A stretch of DNA of 64,000 bases from Unio delphinus (GCA_029339505.1 JAQISU010001239.1:6085001-6149000); one strand, 5' to 3'. Shown: positions 1 through 12,910, counted from the stretch's first letter. Notes: generated from the sequence alone by a model not told the origin. Numbers and translations: made by a program.

Positions 1-78
1 CACAAAGAGCAACCATCAACCCCGTGTTCCCTACTTCCATGGTTTCTCCCAAATCTACGTTGGCCAAGAGCGATACTT

Positions 79-556
79 GAATGCCTTAACACACTCGGCC
101 ACTTGCTGCTTGTATGAAACAGGGACTTTTCTTAAAAAAAATATTTCAAATTAAATTACATATTGGATTATACACTCAACGTACACGTAACTCTTAATGA
201 GAGACGTTCTTATTGATGTTAGGAAATAATTAATAGTTGTTGTCTGAAAAACGTAACTAACAATGTTCTATTTAAATGATTACTTTGTTGCAAATTAATA
301 TAGCTATGTTTTCAGCTTTATAGATCTACACTCTAAGCTTCCCACGCCTACAGGAGCAAGCAAACACGTTAGGAGTGTCCTTCTATAATCTATCTATATA
401 GCTGTCCTGCATAAAGCAATTATTATTTTGTAGTGATTTACCTTAAATGAACTGGACAGCTTTAAAGTTAAATGAATAAGCAAGATATATGAACGATTGA
501 AACACGTCCAATCATACATTTTATATTTTCTTTTCTCAGATATAATATAAACGCCT
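79..556 (+). repeat. Tandem duplication, copy A (uninterrupted)
   Basis: About 480 bp that recurs at 1234-1560 plus 2387-2529 with roughly 90% identity by eye. The shared block runs from 'gaatgcctt' to 'aatataaacgc'. No coding potential is seen. It starts inside a tRNA-like SINE head (the anti-A-box 'actcggccacttg' is in both copies). Confidence 0.85.
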
Positions 557-1164
557 TTTCGCCTTCCATGGGAATGGCGATATTAATATGAAACTGTCTT
601 GTAGATTGCATCATAAAAGTTTAAAATGATTAACAACTCAATACTAGTTCATTCCAGGAACTGGCGCTTTACCAATTGGAAACAAATGAGAAGGAATTCA
701 TGGAAATTATGCTTCTTGCCTCCACCTTTCATTCATTGTGCTGCAGAATATTGACTTTAACCATAATTTCATAGATTAAAGATTATAGGAACGAGAAGGA
801 TTTACCAAGAATATCGATTTCATTAAATTCAATCATAGTCAGGAGATAAAAGGAATGTCCTAATAACCGAGAAATGACTTTCCACGAAGGCTAAATTTAG
901 TGATCACTGGTACATACGGTTAAGGACAATCAATTTACAGGAATTCGAAACTTCCTCATTCTGGAATGAAAATAAAACGGATACTGTAACAGCTTAACGC
1001 GAAAGTTCAAAGCAAAAGAAAGGTTTGCATAATGCCTATTAGTATCGATTTGTCCAAGTTACAGTAAGCTGTTATCACTTGAGCAAGTAAACAGATGATA
1101 GTGAACCTTTAGCGGGGGACATAATTAGTTAAGAGAAAGGTACTAAATAGAAATAATGACTGCA
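557..1164. other. Spacer between duplication copies, no gene seen
   Basis: AT-rich sequence with no open reading frame of note and no recognised repeat. Confidence 0.6.
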
Positions 1165-1179
1165 TATTGAAACTGAATG

Positions 1180-1275
1180 AATAGATACTAGAACCCACGC
1201 ATACCGAAGTGATATGTCAATGATATGTAAAGGCGAATGCCTTAACCCACTCGGCCACTTGCTGCTTGTATGAAA
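1180..1275 (-). repeat. tRNA-Ser/Leu-like SINE head
   Basis: On the minus strand an A-box-like 'TGGCCGAGTGG' (1248-1258) is followed by a B-box-like 'GGGTTCTAGTA' (about 1185-1195), with spacing typical of a serine- or leucine-type tRNA. The cloverleaf is not maintained, so I read it as the RNA polymerase III promoter of a SINE and not a tRNA gene. The duplicated block at 79-556 carries only the A-box part. Confidence 0.5.
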
Positions 1276-1560
1276 CAGGGGCTGTTTTTTTAAATATTTC
1301 AATGTAAATTGCATATTGGATGATACACTCAACTTACACGTAACTCTTAATGAGAGACGTTCTTATTGATGTTAGGAATTAATTAATAGTTGAAACACGT
1401 AACTATGTTCTATTTAAATGATTACTTTGTTGCAAATTAATATAGCTATGTTTTCAGCTTTATAGATCTACACTCTAAGCTTTCCACGCCTACATGAGCA
1501 ACCAAACACGTTAGGAGTGTCCTTCTATAATCTATCTATATATCTGTCCTGCATAAAGCA

Positions 1561-1706
1561 TGTGGCGTTTGCAAAGGTTGGGGTGGGGTACTTCCAAAAT
1601 ATTAATTAAAATATTATGGAAGTTCCACCTGGCTCGTGAATAAATTTCAAATTAATGACCAAATAGGTATACGGCTCTGAGCCCCCAGTCAGCACTGCCG
1701 ACAGTT

Positions 1707-1801
<95 letters not shown>

Positions 1802-2386
1802 CTAGAAGATGAAATTCAAATAAAACAATTTAATAAAGCCTATAGATTTAAATGATACACAATCACTCGTCCTCCAAATGATAGCCTATTTCATCTTATG
1901 ATTTTCAGTGTGAGTTCGATTTTCCACCTGGCCTTTGGTTGTACTCATCTATTTATTCGATCCTCTCACTCCTCCTGGATTTCACCTCTCCCGACTTCTC
2001 TCCTTCCTTCTCTTTCCTTCCGTTTCTCTGTCAAGACTATTGGGACCACTTTCACTGGTCTGTCCCCCCGAAGCTTACTCTTCAGATTTCCCTCTTTCCT
2101 ACTCTTTCTTCCGTCTCTAATGGAGACACTGGGACCACTATCACTAGTCTGTCCCTCGAAGCTTCCTTTTAGAAGCTACACTTAGAATTCTGTTCCTAAG
2201 GTTTTGCCGCCAATTAACGTATGGCCGCACGGAGTTCCAATTCACGTAAGTTCTCTGTAACGACTATGGCAACTTACGTAAGGGATGGTGTTAGCCTGCG
2301 GTCATGTTTAACAAAAAACAGTGGCTTGTCAGACTTACTTGATCACACATGCTTCTAATTTAATTTTGGGTCGGGCCAACGCCACA
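1561..2386 (+). mobile_element. Solo LTR with 5-bp target site duplication
   Basis: An 826-bp insertion that starts TGTGGCGTT and ends AACGCCACA: canonical TG...CA ends inside a 9-bp inverted repeat. It is flanked by direct repeats AAGCA at 1556-1560 and 2387-2391. The paralogous block at 79-556 has one AAGCA and no insertion. No internal gag or pol is present, so it is a solo LTR left by LTR-LTR recombination. It contains a (TA)n array. Related LTRs lie at 49640-50168 (minus) and 56357-56800 (plus). Confidence 0.9.
1710..1801. repeat. (TA)n microsatellite inside solo LTR
   Basis: About 90 bp of perfect TA dinucleotides. The related LTRs lack the array at the equivalent place, so it expanded in this copy. 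Confidence 0.95.
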
Positions 2387-2525
2387 AAGCAATTATTATT
2401 TTGTAATGATTTACTTTAAATGAACTGGACAGCTTTAAAGTTAAATAAATAAGCAAGATATATGAACGATTGAAACAAGTCCAATCATACATTTTATATT
2501 TTCTTTTCTCAGATATAATATAAAC

Positions 2526-2760
2526 GCTCCTGTGGTTAGTGGTTCGAGCGTCGGCCGCATTAAGAGGTTAGTGTTAGGACTGGTCGGCCTGGTGGCAGGA
2601 CAATGTGACTGGGTGGAACATTATGCTACATGTCTGCAGCATGATGCCCCAGTGCTAAAAATCACTATAAACTGCATCACTGCAGATATCGTAGTGTTAT
2701 GACTGAAAAGTTGTTAAAGTTACGTTTATAATCATAATCAAACAAACAAACAAACAAACT
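2526..2760 (+). mobile_element. tRNA-derived SINE with (CAAA)n tail
   Basis: A B-box-like 'GGTTCGAGC' (around 2541) is followed by a body ending 'tatgactgaaaagttgtt' and a (CAAA)n tail at about 2740-2758. The body and tail style match SINEs I recall from mollusc genomes; that recollection could not be checked. It sits directly after copy B of the duplication. Confidence 0.65.
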
Positions 2761-4789
2761 CAGATATAATAACTTACATGAATTCTACTTGTCATGTACT
2801 AGCGGGGTTTACAATTAAACTGTATTTTATTTCAGTGCAATACTTTTAGAATTAGCGGTTCGGTACATTTGATTAGGATACACACGAATCAGTCATTATA
2901 ACATGAAACATATTTTATACGTCACTGAATCGGCTTGGTTAATATCGTGTTTGCTCTGAACTGAGTCTTGATTGAGATAGGTGTAAGCAAATTTGGAAGA
3001 TAGTTAGAGGTGTAGCAGGAATCTTCATAAACTTTTAAAGACCTGTTTACCTAGATTGTCATATAAATTTTGCTTTTGACAGTGGGGTTTATGGATTTAT
3101 TGTCTCTAAAATGCCTGAAAATAGGTATATGAACATTCGGGTTAATAGCTGTCCTTTTGCAGATTTCTAGTAAATTGCCAATAACAGCCACTTCTACGTA
3201 GTGTCATCGGCAACGTTTGTCCCAATTGAAATATCTCTTCGAAGTTAAATACATTTTCTTTATGTATTTCAATGTCTTTTGAAGATGTTTTAATTATGGT
3301 TTTTACTCTTTGTTCATTTCACAAAGTTTTATTTTATTTGTAGTTACTTTTATAGAATATCTAGTCTGTGTCCTCCTCTCCTTCTTCTTCAATTCTTTTT
3401 TGAGCAAAAACATACAAGTAATAAATGTAGACCTATGTCATTAATGCATACTAGTATAACTTTATCTTAAAGAGAATGTCCTAAGTGCATTTGCATGTGT
3501 TACATGTAGTATGTTGCCGGTGTGTTTTACATACTTATCTCGCCAGAGTAAGATACACGTTTGTACTTGTATGAATTTAACATACTGTGAAAACTATATG
3601 GCTTTAAACTATATAACAATAATAAGCTAATCGAAAACGTTTATTACAATCGACATTAATGTATTTCCTTATAAAACAAAGTGAAACTTCAAAACAGACT
3701 TACAATAGTATGAATTAAATTAAAAAAAATACTGAATGCTAAGTCCAAATTTAAGAGATGATCCAAATCACTTTGAATAGTCTTGAATGTTTTGATGTAT
3801 CACATGATCCAGAATGACTTTTAAGTGTGGTGAGAGATAGCAGCGGCTTTATAGAATATAACACTATGTAATTATAAGGCATTTACGTTCGATAGCAATC
3901 ATGTAATAAATATATTTTATATTTCTTATAACAATTCGATTCAGATTTTGGATTTGAAAGTACCAAAGTTAATATCGGTTATGAAAATTACCTAAGTGAT
4001 AGTTTTAAAATACAAGGCCGAAAATCTTTTCTACTTAGATGTTCATACTTTGCAGCTCTCATATTTATAGACTCCTATTAACGTCACGCGACCTTAGCCA
4101 ATCAATGTTTGTCCTTCTCATGGATAGCCATGGTGGTAATCAAGTCAACTGTTCAAACAGTAAGAAAAATTCCTGTGAAAACGCAATTTAGACGAAATTA
4201 AGTTGTCCTCACAATGTCCGTGGTGTGCGTTTTAATGGTGGGTGGGTGGCGTACATTCAGGAACGGATGAAGTAATTCACACACGATACATGTTCTCAGT
4301 GACATATAAAAATGACATGATCAAATAAGCCAAACTCTCATAGTTCATCATCATCTTACATTTCAACGTTGAACATCAAATAACCTTGACACATTCACAT
4401 TAATATTAACTAGACAATGTGCATGCAAAACTCCAATCACAATACCAATATGATTTATAGCATAGTGAACAGCCTCATGTTTTCTGACGTTATTTCCTAT
4501 TTTTACATTACCATTATTAGTGTTACCATTGGAAAAGGAATGTAGTTCTTAATAGCGCCAATTATTTTGGTTTGTTGAGCTAGGTATTACAACAAAAAAA
4601 AAAAGATTATCAAAGTTAGATATAATCATGTACCTGGTATTACAAAATTGTATGAAAAACACATTCTTTAATAAGGAAAAGAAGGATTTATGCAACGAAG
4701 CATTCATTTTCCATTTTGATGAAACCCACAAATTATGATAATACTGAACTTGTGCCTGAAGAAGTATAGTGAATGTACAACATGTATAC
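2761..4789. other. AT-rich intergenic DNA, nothing recognised
   Basis: No reading frame, RNA gene or repeat family that I can support. Confidence 0.5.
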
Positions 4790-5510
4790 AAAATAAAGCA
4801 ATATAACACACCTATGCACTTGAATGTGCATCACCGATCAAAATTTGTTTTCCATTGACATGTCGAATATCGATGTTACATTCTTGCAACATCAAACACA
4901 ATTACAATAATCTTGTTTGCCTGACTTGGCCTTACGTAATTTACCATTATACAAATGATTCTCATAAATCGTTAGTCCGATGTACAAATTAGCTGTAAAT
5001 GAGCTTTAGGTAGCTTTTCGATAGGATTCTACCATTTCACAAGTGATACAAGATCTACAGTAGTTAAAAACATCAAACTTAGTTTAGGACGACAAACGTT
5101 CTGCAATTAGCCTCGGAACCAAACAGGAGATCTCAATATTTTTTTCTTGTTCAACCTCAAGTGATTGTTATTATAAAGAATATATCTACGATAATGTTTA
5201 GTTGAAAGATAAATAACAATAATGAATACAGTCTGGTTCATCAGTTACAGGAACAAACGTGACTTCATCAAAGGTCTGACAAATAGATTTGTCAGCCAAA
5301 CGAACAGTAAATTGTATCATCGTTTTTCTTAATAGCTCTTATTGCCATAAATCTAGTAACTACACAAGGAGTGAGTAAATCTTGGATCTCATTTTTAACT
5401 TAACTAACCTATTCATCAAAAACAGGAACTGTCAGTTACAATTGGATTAACCACAACTTTATCTCCAGCTAAATCATTGCTTAACAATATATGAGCACCC
5501 CCAATAAGTA
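4790..5510 (-). pseudogene. Ty3/gypsy-type pol remnant (protease end, RNase H end)
   Basis: Two short minus-strand pieces resemble gypsy pol. At about 5510-5430 a frame reads 'NDLAGDKVVVNPIVTDSS', like the tract that follows the aspartic protease. At about 4895-4800 a frame reads 'LQECNIDIRHVNGKQ', like the end of RNase H. Only ~540 bp separates them, so the reverse transcriptase is mostly deleted. Stops occur throughout. The second piece has a relative at 7768-7932. The call rests on two short motifs. Confidence 0.35.
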
Positions 5511-7767
5511 AAGATATACAGCGCCAACAGTCACTGGTTCAGAAACTAGGTCTCATAATAAATTAGCATTATGGAGAGAAACGGAATAAAACCGCACTAT
5601 ACTCCTTGAACAAGAACACTTTCAGGACAAAATACATATCTGACGCACGCAAAGTACCTGACGATGAAAAGTGCCGAGTAGCTCATGATTCCCTCTGTAT
5701 CTTAATAGCGATATAATTTGCCTGGCGCAATAAGTGTGTTTATTTTAATGCATGATCTTGACCTATGAGAAACAAGAGAATTTGGAACTGCTCCGTATTC
5801 TGTAGCTTATATTTAAGACAAAGCAATTAAAACAACGGGTCACCCTTCTTGTAATAAGTGCACGTAGGAAGAGATAAGGATATCTGACCAGTATTATCAG
5901 ACAGTGGATTCTTATACGTTGTACCAGATTGAAATTTGTAAGTATTAGCGTAAGACTGCTTTGGTTTCCTACGAAATATTTTCTGAAAAGACATCTAATT
6001 GACAAACGAAACTTCGTCAGACAAGGTATACTCGTCCGCTGAACGAACAAACGTTTTCTAAAGAATATATCTTGTATTTATCAAAGTCAATCTTAACGTC
6101 AATATAGGCATTGTTCTTGAAATGTTCAACTAATTTAAATTGTCTACGTTTGTTATAATCTTTCTCATTTGTTTAGCTGCACGCCACCTATCAATTAGTT
6201 GCTATTACCCCTTGCGAAATGGACATGGGTTTGGAGTTTTCCTTTCGATTACAAATCCTAAGCCGCTGCCGATATTCCTAGATATTAACTCAAAACCCTT
6301 CAAGATAAAGATGCATTACATGACTAATTGATAATCATCACTTTCAATTAATTACCCACAGTGAGTTATAAACTTCACGAGCTTTGCCATTCAGTACATC
6401 ACGCGTCGGCAGCCTAATTAACTTACTGTACTACTTTTTTTCTGGATTAATTAAACAATGAACGAGAGCGTGCCACCAGTAAGAGAGAAACACTGTCAAA
6501 ATCGAGTGACGTATGTTGCTGACCCCTGCACTACACTTTATAGTAATAGAGTCCAGTGCTCTCTATTTCATAATAAATACTACGCTACTTTTTTCAAAAT
6601 GAAAAAAGATTGACCTTCCTAGTTTTCTTTAATGGATGTACTAATTTAATATTTTGTTAATGTCAAAAACTGAAATTTAAAGAGTGGCATGCTTCAAGCT
6701 TGCGAGTTCTAAATCTTTCAATCTAATCTGGAACTCTCTTTCTTCCTTTTCTTTCTTGTATTTGCAATTTTATCTGCATCTCTTTATTTCGAAGTCTCAT
6801 GTGTCTCTTTCGTTTTTTTTCCCCCGCATTTTCATGTTCATCCCCATTAACTATCTTCTTTTGGCATTGCAATTCCATCTATTTCATGTTTGTCTCCTCT
6901 GCATTTCAAGAATAAGATTTATCAACTTCAGTTCATTCTTGCATTGTAATTTAAATTACTTTACTTGCAAGTTAGAGACAGATACGGGCCAACTAATCAG
7001 ACCCATCCAACTCCTATTCAAAATATCCCTTCTACCAAATATTGAACAAACAATAATTTGTATTTCTTATTTTAACAAATATGGCTATGCCTCTGAAAGT
7101 TTATATTGTTTGGCACGTTGGAGCATTCTTCGTCTTTTTTCAAGGATGTATATATATATGAAGGACTAAGGACATTTCGAAATTAATTAAATTCAAATTT
7201 CAAGAAAAGTTCAATTTTCTCCGAAATTTGTATCTCGAACGACGAGCCCCCATTTTTTATAACACTCAATGGTATTAAAACAAGTAGCAGATAAAAGCCA
7301 AACCAAAACGATTTGTAAAACTTAACACACAATTAGGTTATTAAAGTCATAAAGGAAATGACAGAGGAACTTCAAATAGTATGAAGTTAATCATTCTAAA
7401 GGTCTATCAAAGTCCTAAATAAATGAACAGTTTCGTATGAACTACAAATCTGTAAACCTACTGGTCCTCCTAGATTCGTGATGTTGTCCAGTGTACGAGA
7501 TTCAGAATAATCATCCGAATAATAGATCACTTTCAATCTCCACTGAAAGGTCTATATAAATGTTTGTCCCCTCGAACAATGTCTAAGTACAAAACAGAAC
7601 ACGTCTGCAGACTTACAACTGGAACATAAGAAATGGGAATGATGCGAGCGTTGGAAGGGAACCGATCGCCGGTCTCTTTCCTTACACACATCGAAATTCT
7701 GTCGCAATAGACCCCACGCGACCACTCACACTAGTTATTTTGCGTCGTATTCACCTATTCACGTGAC
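5511..7767. other. AT-rich DNA without a supported gene
   Basis: A 161-codon open frame at 6684-7169 is dominated by F, L, S and I encoded by T-rich sequence. It matches no family I know and looks compositional. Nothing else is recognised. Confidence 0.5.
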
Positions 7768-7932
7768 CTAGCACAACCAATGGCAAGTTATATAATTATT
7801 ATTAGAAACAACAATGTATACAAAACTAAAGCAATATAAAACTCCCAAGCACTCGAACGAGTCTGCGATTACATTTTGTTTTCCCATCATATGCCGAATA
7901 TTGATAATGTAATCTTGTAACATCAACTTCAG
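7768..7932 (-). pseudogene. Gypsy RNase H C-terminal remnant
   Basis: A minus-strand frame contains 'LQDYIINIRHMMGKQNVIAD', close to the 'LQ-Y-I-IRH--GK-NVIAD' signature at the end of Ty3/gypsy RNase H. It stops after a short tail. The adjoining 'caatgtatacaaaa..taaagcaatataa' is shared with 4770-4805, so both are fragments of one repeat family. Confidence 0.45.
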
Positions 7933-9313
7933 TCTAAAAAAACCTTTGATTTTTCTTTTCCATTTCATGGATGAAAATAAGTTGGATATTATCACTGAAT
8001 AAGAAATCTAAGACGAAGCAGTATTAATATACAAGACAAAAATTTGTCAAGTCAAAATTAAAGCCATGAAAAAGCTATGAGTTGGACAAAGCGGGAGTGT
8101 CATTCTTTGTAATGCGTTCACAATAACTTGGAAATGAAAACAGATGAGCTGTGAAAATCCTGTTTGACCTCACAACTAAATGTCACACCATTTGTGTCCA
8201 TATTCCATTTTTAAAAAGTACAAAACCACGAGTTTTATTACGTGTTTCAAGAAATACATTATTCACTGACGAATAGATAAAGACTAGGTTGCCAGACTTC
8301 GGACGATCTTTGCTCAAATAGCGATGGTAAAATCGGTTTTATATCATTTATGTCTTCATACATATTCCTTGACTGTACTACAGATGCATATTCCCTCTCA
8401 CAGTTAGTCCTACCTATTTGTTGCGGGGATTTATATTTGTTCTTTAAATGAAAAATCTATGTACAATGAATAAACAAAAACTTTGCAAAAATCTCGAAAC
8501 TGTCAACGTCGTCTTCTCTTAAGTCAATGAGATAAAGAGTATATACGAAGTGAAATAAAACATCTCATCTTGTGCATGTAAATAATGAAGGGATCCTGTA
8601 CTTAAATTATCAGCATAATTTAAATATCTCACTTTCGTATATTTGATCGGCATATTGTTTTCTGAGATACCTAGTGAAGATATTCGAACAGACAGTATTG
8701 CAAATTTGTATATTCTGATTTTAGACCTATTATATAATGCCCTCTTGGCCATATAATTGAAATACAATCATTGGATTGTGTCGTCTGATATTTCCTCTAA
8801 CATAGTTTCATTTATAGATTCGAACCGTAATGCTATTTTTGGTAGCTCTCATTGTGTTGGATTGGCCCATTGCGTTGTTAGGTACTCACAGTATACAAAC
8901 TATTTCGGATTATTTTCCCGTAAGACGCGGTATATTTTTTAACGGTAGAGGTTAAAGTAGTTCGAGCTAAACGTATTGTGGCACTCCATATACCTGTCCC
9001 CCTACAGTTGAGAGAACTACACGAAAAGTATACAACAGATTAAAGGTAAGTAACATTTTACTATATCATTATTCAAGGTGAACTTTCGGATGTGACATTT
9101 AGGTTAGAATTTTACATAAATGGAAATAGTAAGGCATAATCAAATAAAAAGGTAGAGGTAGTGTACAATATTTTGCCACTGTGATTAATTTAAAAACCTG
9201 ATAGATTATTTTTGGTACAGTATGTTCAATTAATGATAAGAAAATATAAAATGTATATATAGCCCTGCTGACATGATAATTATGCCTAATATTACCCACA
9301 CAACTTTAATAAT
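7933..9313. other. AT-rich DNA, nothing recognised
   Basis: Only short frames with no recognisable motif. Confidence 0.5.
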
Positions 9314-9319
9314 GATGAT

Positions 9320-9372
<53 letters not shown>

Positions 9373-9438
9373 TAATAATAATAATAAAAATAATAATAAT
9401 AATCATAATAATAATAATAATCATAATAATAAAACATC

Positions 9439-9484
<46 letters not shown>

Positions 9485-9486
9485 TG

Positions 9487-9528
<42 letters not shown>

Positions 9529-9531
9529 TAA
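9314..9531. repeat. (AAT)n trinucleotide array
   Basis: About 218 bp of AAT/TAA repeats with a few 'gat' and 'cat' interruptions. It generates spurious poly-Ile and poly-Asn frames. Confidence 0.95.
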
Positions 9532-11184
9532 GCAAATGATGAAGAAGATAAGATAATAACTGCCAGATCATAATGCAGTTATGATGGAAGTATTACATTC
9601 AAATTTATATTTTTTTTCTTCAAAATGTAAATTTTTCATGCTGTTTGTAAAACAGTATGTGTAGATTCAAAATCCGTTTCTCTTGGTTATTTTTGATTGC
9701 TCAATATTTTACGAGATTTACTGTTAACATTTCCGATGCGTTAGATTGTTCAAATTACTTTTACATTACCCTCCTGACTAAGGTGCTACTGGCTGTCATG
9801 TATTATGTCATATTAGAACTAACCATCTGAACATTGACGTAGAAGTGTATAGAATTTCCAGTCATTTCATGTAAAGTGATTGTAATTTTTCAGATTATGC
9901 GGTGACAGGCTGAAATCATATTGGTTACTTATCCCCTTTTCCTTATTCCCGATCCAATAAGGAATAAGTAACCACCTATTTATTCTTGATTCAAATATTT
10001 ACCCATTCATTTGAATACTTATTCTTCATTCACGCCGAGTGTTTCTCTGCATTATTCCCAAGTCAGTATGTAATTGATTACCACGTAGTTAATGCATGCG
10101 AACGCTGTGTAGAGCAAACATTGGTGTAATTCCAACTGATTAGAGAAATACAAGTGCTATATATATCTGAATATAGACATATATGGAATGGTTTACGATA
10201 TTGATATGAATACGTGATTAGTAATTTGATATAGGATTAATTAGTTGTGTTTGTCATTTGGGTCATATATTGTAATACTTGGCGTGATGTATAATATTCG
10301 GGTTCGAAAAGCTTAATAATGACACAAGTTAACGTGAAACCACAAATAACCATACAAATCCGCATTTGGAGATTTCTCTGGCTTGGTTGTTATGTCCTTA
10401 GTGGAGAATTATGTGGAGTATTAGGTATTTGAGAAGCCTTCAGTTGACTTGGAATATTGTCTTGAAGTTCCTGCAACTGGGTAACTTAGCATACTTGTAA
10501 CCGATTTCAGAAATTGGGGATGCGTAAAGGGGACTGGATGGGTGGGTAACGCATATGTCAGAAGAAGATTATGTCTTACTTTTACAGTTTCGATCGTTAG
10601 GTGTCACCTTTAAAGATATTTGACAATGACCCTTCTTGACAAATTATTTCTAGAAGACATTATAGGCACGAAAGACGTCCTGAGGAATTTCACTGAGTAC
10701 CCTTCCTTCCGATTGTATATACTGTAGGATAGAGGCGACCAAAGAAGGAAGTCCTGACTAATTTCGACGACCAGAATCAGCGTGATTCGGGGGTCCCTAG
10801 GTTACCGGGTATAAAAGCACGTGTACAATGTGAACCGATTGGTTCATTACTTCTGTTATTTTAATCCCTGCAAAGATGATTTTGGTTTATACACTTCTTC
10901 AGAAATCTCTAATTCTGTATCGATTCAAACAGTAGAAACAATTCTGGGATAGATAAAGAAGTTTTTTAAAACACATAATTATGGATATTATATCTTACGT
11001 GTACATTTGGAATATTACGTATCCTCCTAAATATTCGTTGAAGTCATAGAGCCAATCCACGAACTAAACTCTTTTCAAATACGCTAATGAATGTTGTATT
11101 ATTATTTGTTTAATTTTCAATGTTACGCGGCTTTTTAGTGCAGTATAGCGTTTGGGTCACGTGTTTCCCCCTGGGTATATACAC
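9532..11184. other. Intergenic DNA, no supported gene
   Basis: No convincing coding sequence. A TATA-like element lies near 10811. Confidence 0.5.
10805..10822 (+). promoter_or_regulatory. Possible TATA box, perhaps of a decayed LTR
   Basis: 'gggtataaaagcacgtg' is a strong TATA-box match, but no gene starts downstream. The first retroelement-like sequence is the weak gag-like stretch at 11454-11813, so this may be the promoter of a decayed LTR. Very tentative. Confidence 0.2.
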
Positions 11185-11188
11185 ATCA

Positions 11189-11247
11189 CCATAGCAGCAA
11201 CAATTAGCATATATATATATATATATGCTACTTGTTGCTGTGATAGC
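11189..11247. repeat. Imperfect palindrome around (AT)n
   Basis: The left arm 'agcagcaacaattagcatat' and the right arm 'atatgctacttgttgctgtg' are near-complementary, joined through an AT core. It could form a hairpin or cruciform of about 25 bp per arm. Confidence 0.7.
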
Positions 11248-11453
11248 AATGTGTTATGAAGCGGTATTGTGTACAGACATCACCTTGCAAGTGAAGAAGT
11301 ATAACCATCCGCTATAGCTATCACATTTTCAGACTGGTTAATTTAAAATGCGTAGGGAGAAGGACCATCGTCCATCAGGATACATGCGATGCAAGGCTCG
11401 TCCAAGAAACGCGAAAATCTTGAGACAATGCATATTTTAACTGATGTTATCTC

Positions 11454-11813
11454 TTGTCTGATCATTTCGCACTGTTCGTCTCTCTGTGTGTCGATCATGA
11501 TCGAGCAACGAATCGCAACCACGACCATGCCGCAAACTCAGTCAGATATACAGGTGGCGACTCTGCCACCACCAAGCCGGCGACACAGTTGACGACTCTG
11601 CTCCCTCACTCGGGGACCCACTCGGCGATTCTTCTGATCATGTCAGCGACACAATCCTCGACTTTGAGACACGGTCGGGAACTCTGCGACAAAGTCTGTA
11701 GACCCAGTCGGCGACCTGGAGATCAAGTCGATGGTCCAGTCCACGACACAAAGACGCAGTCTCCGACCACAGGACACCATGTCTGCTACTATAAGACGTT
11801 ATCCCGCTAGAGT
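11454..11813 (+). pseudogene. GC-rich degenerate repeats, possibly a retroelement gag remnant
   Basis: A 118-codon open frame in DNA noticeably richer in G+C than its surroundings. It is built of degenerate ~20-bp units around 'gcgactctg' and 'cagtcggcgac'. Its end, 'TTGHHVCYYKTLSR', is faintly like the 'CYYH' segment found just before the protease in some gypsy polyproteins. No zinc knuckle or capsid motif is visible. It may be only a decayed minisatellite. Confidence 0.25.
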
Positions 11814-11842
11814 AAAAATCTTTCGCACTCTGGGGCACCAAT

Positions 11843-12506
11843 CCTCAGAGATATTCAGTGTGGTATCACTCCAAATACAAAGAACGATCTTAATGAACCC
11901 GAAATAGCTAGACATGGTGTCTTAAAGCCGTGGAAGGTTTCGTTACAATAATTTGACCCATTTAGAAACATACTTTAAGGATTTTATTTCAACGCCTCCT
12001 CAGTGGTTGCTAGGCCGTTATGTGTTCAAACCGTTGGGAAAGTTTTAACAAAATTCCATGAGCTTATTTCGTTACATTTTAGGCTTTATAAATGGGGTCT
12101 GGTCAAACACATGCCGTAAGAATATTCTGCATTACGTGTACAGTTGGCAAATTACGTAAACCCCCCCCCCCCAACTTAATTAAAGAGTTTGCACATGGAT
12201 TCCTCATAGATATTTTAACTTTAGGCGATAATGTCAACCTACAAAGTAAGTCCTGACCATGTTAATGGAGTCCAATCAGTAACGTAAATGACGTCTTAAA
12301 GAACGGATATCGAGTGTGATAAACACAAATGCTAATATCCTGTATCAATACTTTGTACGTAGACGATTTTGATTCCAGTGCCACTTATACTGTTTCGAGA
12401 TCAGTCCCTTTTCTAAGAGCAGAAAAACTCTAAAGCAGGTTTATCTAGCCGATTTCGAGAACTCGCGAATAAATAAAGGAAGTCGAGCAGATCATATGCT
12501 GTAAGA
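11843..12506. other. Intergenic DNA with a 12-nt poly-C run
   Basis: No gene seen. A C run lies at about 12162-12173. Confidence 0.5.
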
Positions 12507-12612
12507 AGTACCCGATCGTTTGCGTGCAGGTCAAAAGCGTGCTGGCAAATGCGCGTCCAAAAGCGAAACGCGAAATATGACCGTCAAATTCGCGCCGTTG
12601 AAAGCGCGCATA
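12507..12612 (+). repeat. MULE left terminal inverted repeat
   Basis: Matches the reverse complement of 14801-14913. Shared blocks include 'gcgtgcaggtcaaaa' versus 'gcgcgcaggtcaaaa', 'caaatgcgcg', and 'cgccgttgaaagcgcgca' versus 'caccgttaaaaacgtgca'. Confidence 0.85.
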
Positions 12613-12726
12613 ATAATCATTGAGTTTTAATTTTTACTATGAATATGATTAATAAAGATCCTACTTTGAATGAATTATACTTTTCCTTTTGATACTTTGA
12701 TCGATAAACTCTTTATGCTTTTACTA

Positions 12727-12910
12727 GTGAGCACACATCAAAGAGTGTATAATCTTTATATTTAGAAACAATCAACTAATAATTTGAAACACTATTTCGA
12801 GCGAGCAAACATCAAAGTGTGTACACTCTGAATATTGAGTAGAAATAAAGTAATAGTTTCAATTAATGTTTTCAGTAAACTTACATCAAAGTGCGTATCT
12901 ACGCATTATA
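12727..12910 (+). repeat. Subterminal repeats of the MULE, three ~74-bp units
   Basis: 'acatcaaagNgTgTa' recurs at about 12735, 12809 and 12883, a period of 74 bp, with related flanks. They lie between the left terminus and the transposase, where subterminal transposase-binding repeats are often found; that role is inferred. Confidence 0.6.

Larger units (their letters stand above)
1234..2529 (+). repeat. Tandem duplication, copy B (split by solo LTR)
   Basis: Second copy of the 79-556 block, in two pieces: 1234-1560 and 2387-2529. The break falls exactly at 'cataaagca', and the sequence resumes with 'aagcaattatt', as in the unbroken copy (around 411-430). Copy A is therefore a natural empty-site reference for the LTR insertion. 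Confidence 0.85.

Noticed and set aside
1180..1275. A tRNA-Ser gene
   Set aside because: A and B boxes are present but the stems do not pair and the B box is degenerate; it fits a SINE head better.
6684..7169. 161-codon frame, longest in the left 10 kb
   Set aside because: F/L/S/I-rich, from T-rich DNA; no motif, no splice context, no family.
9230..9539. Poly-Ile and poly-Asn open frames
   Set aside because: Read-through of the (AAT)n array.
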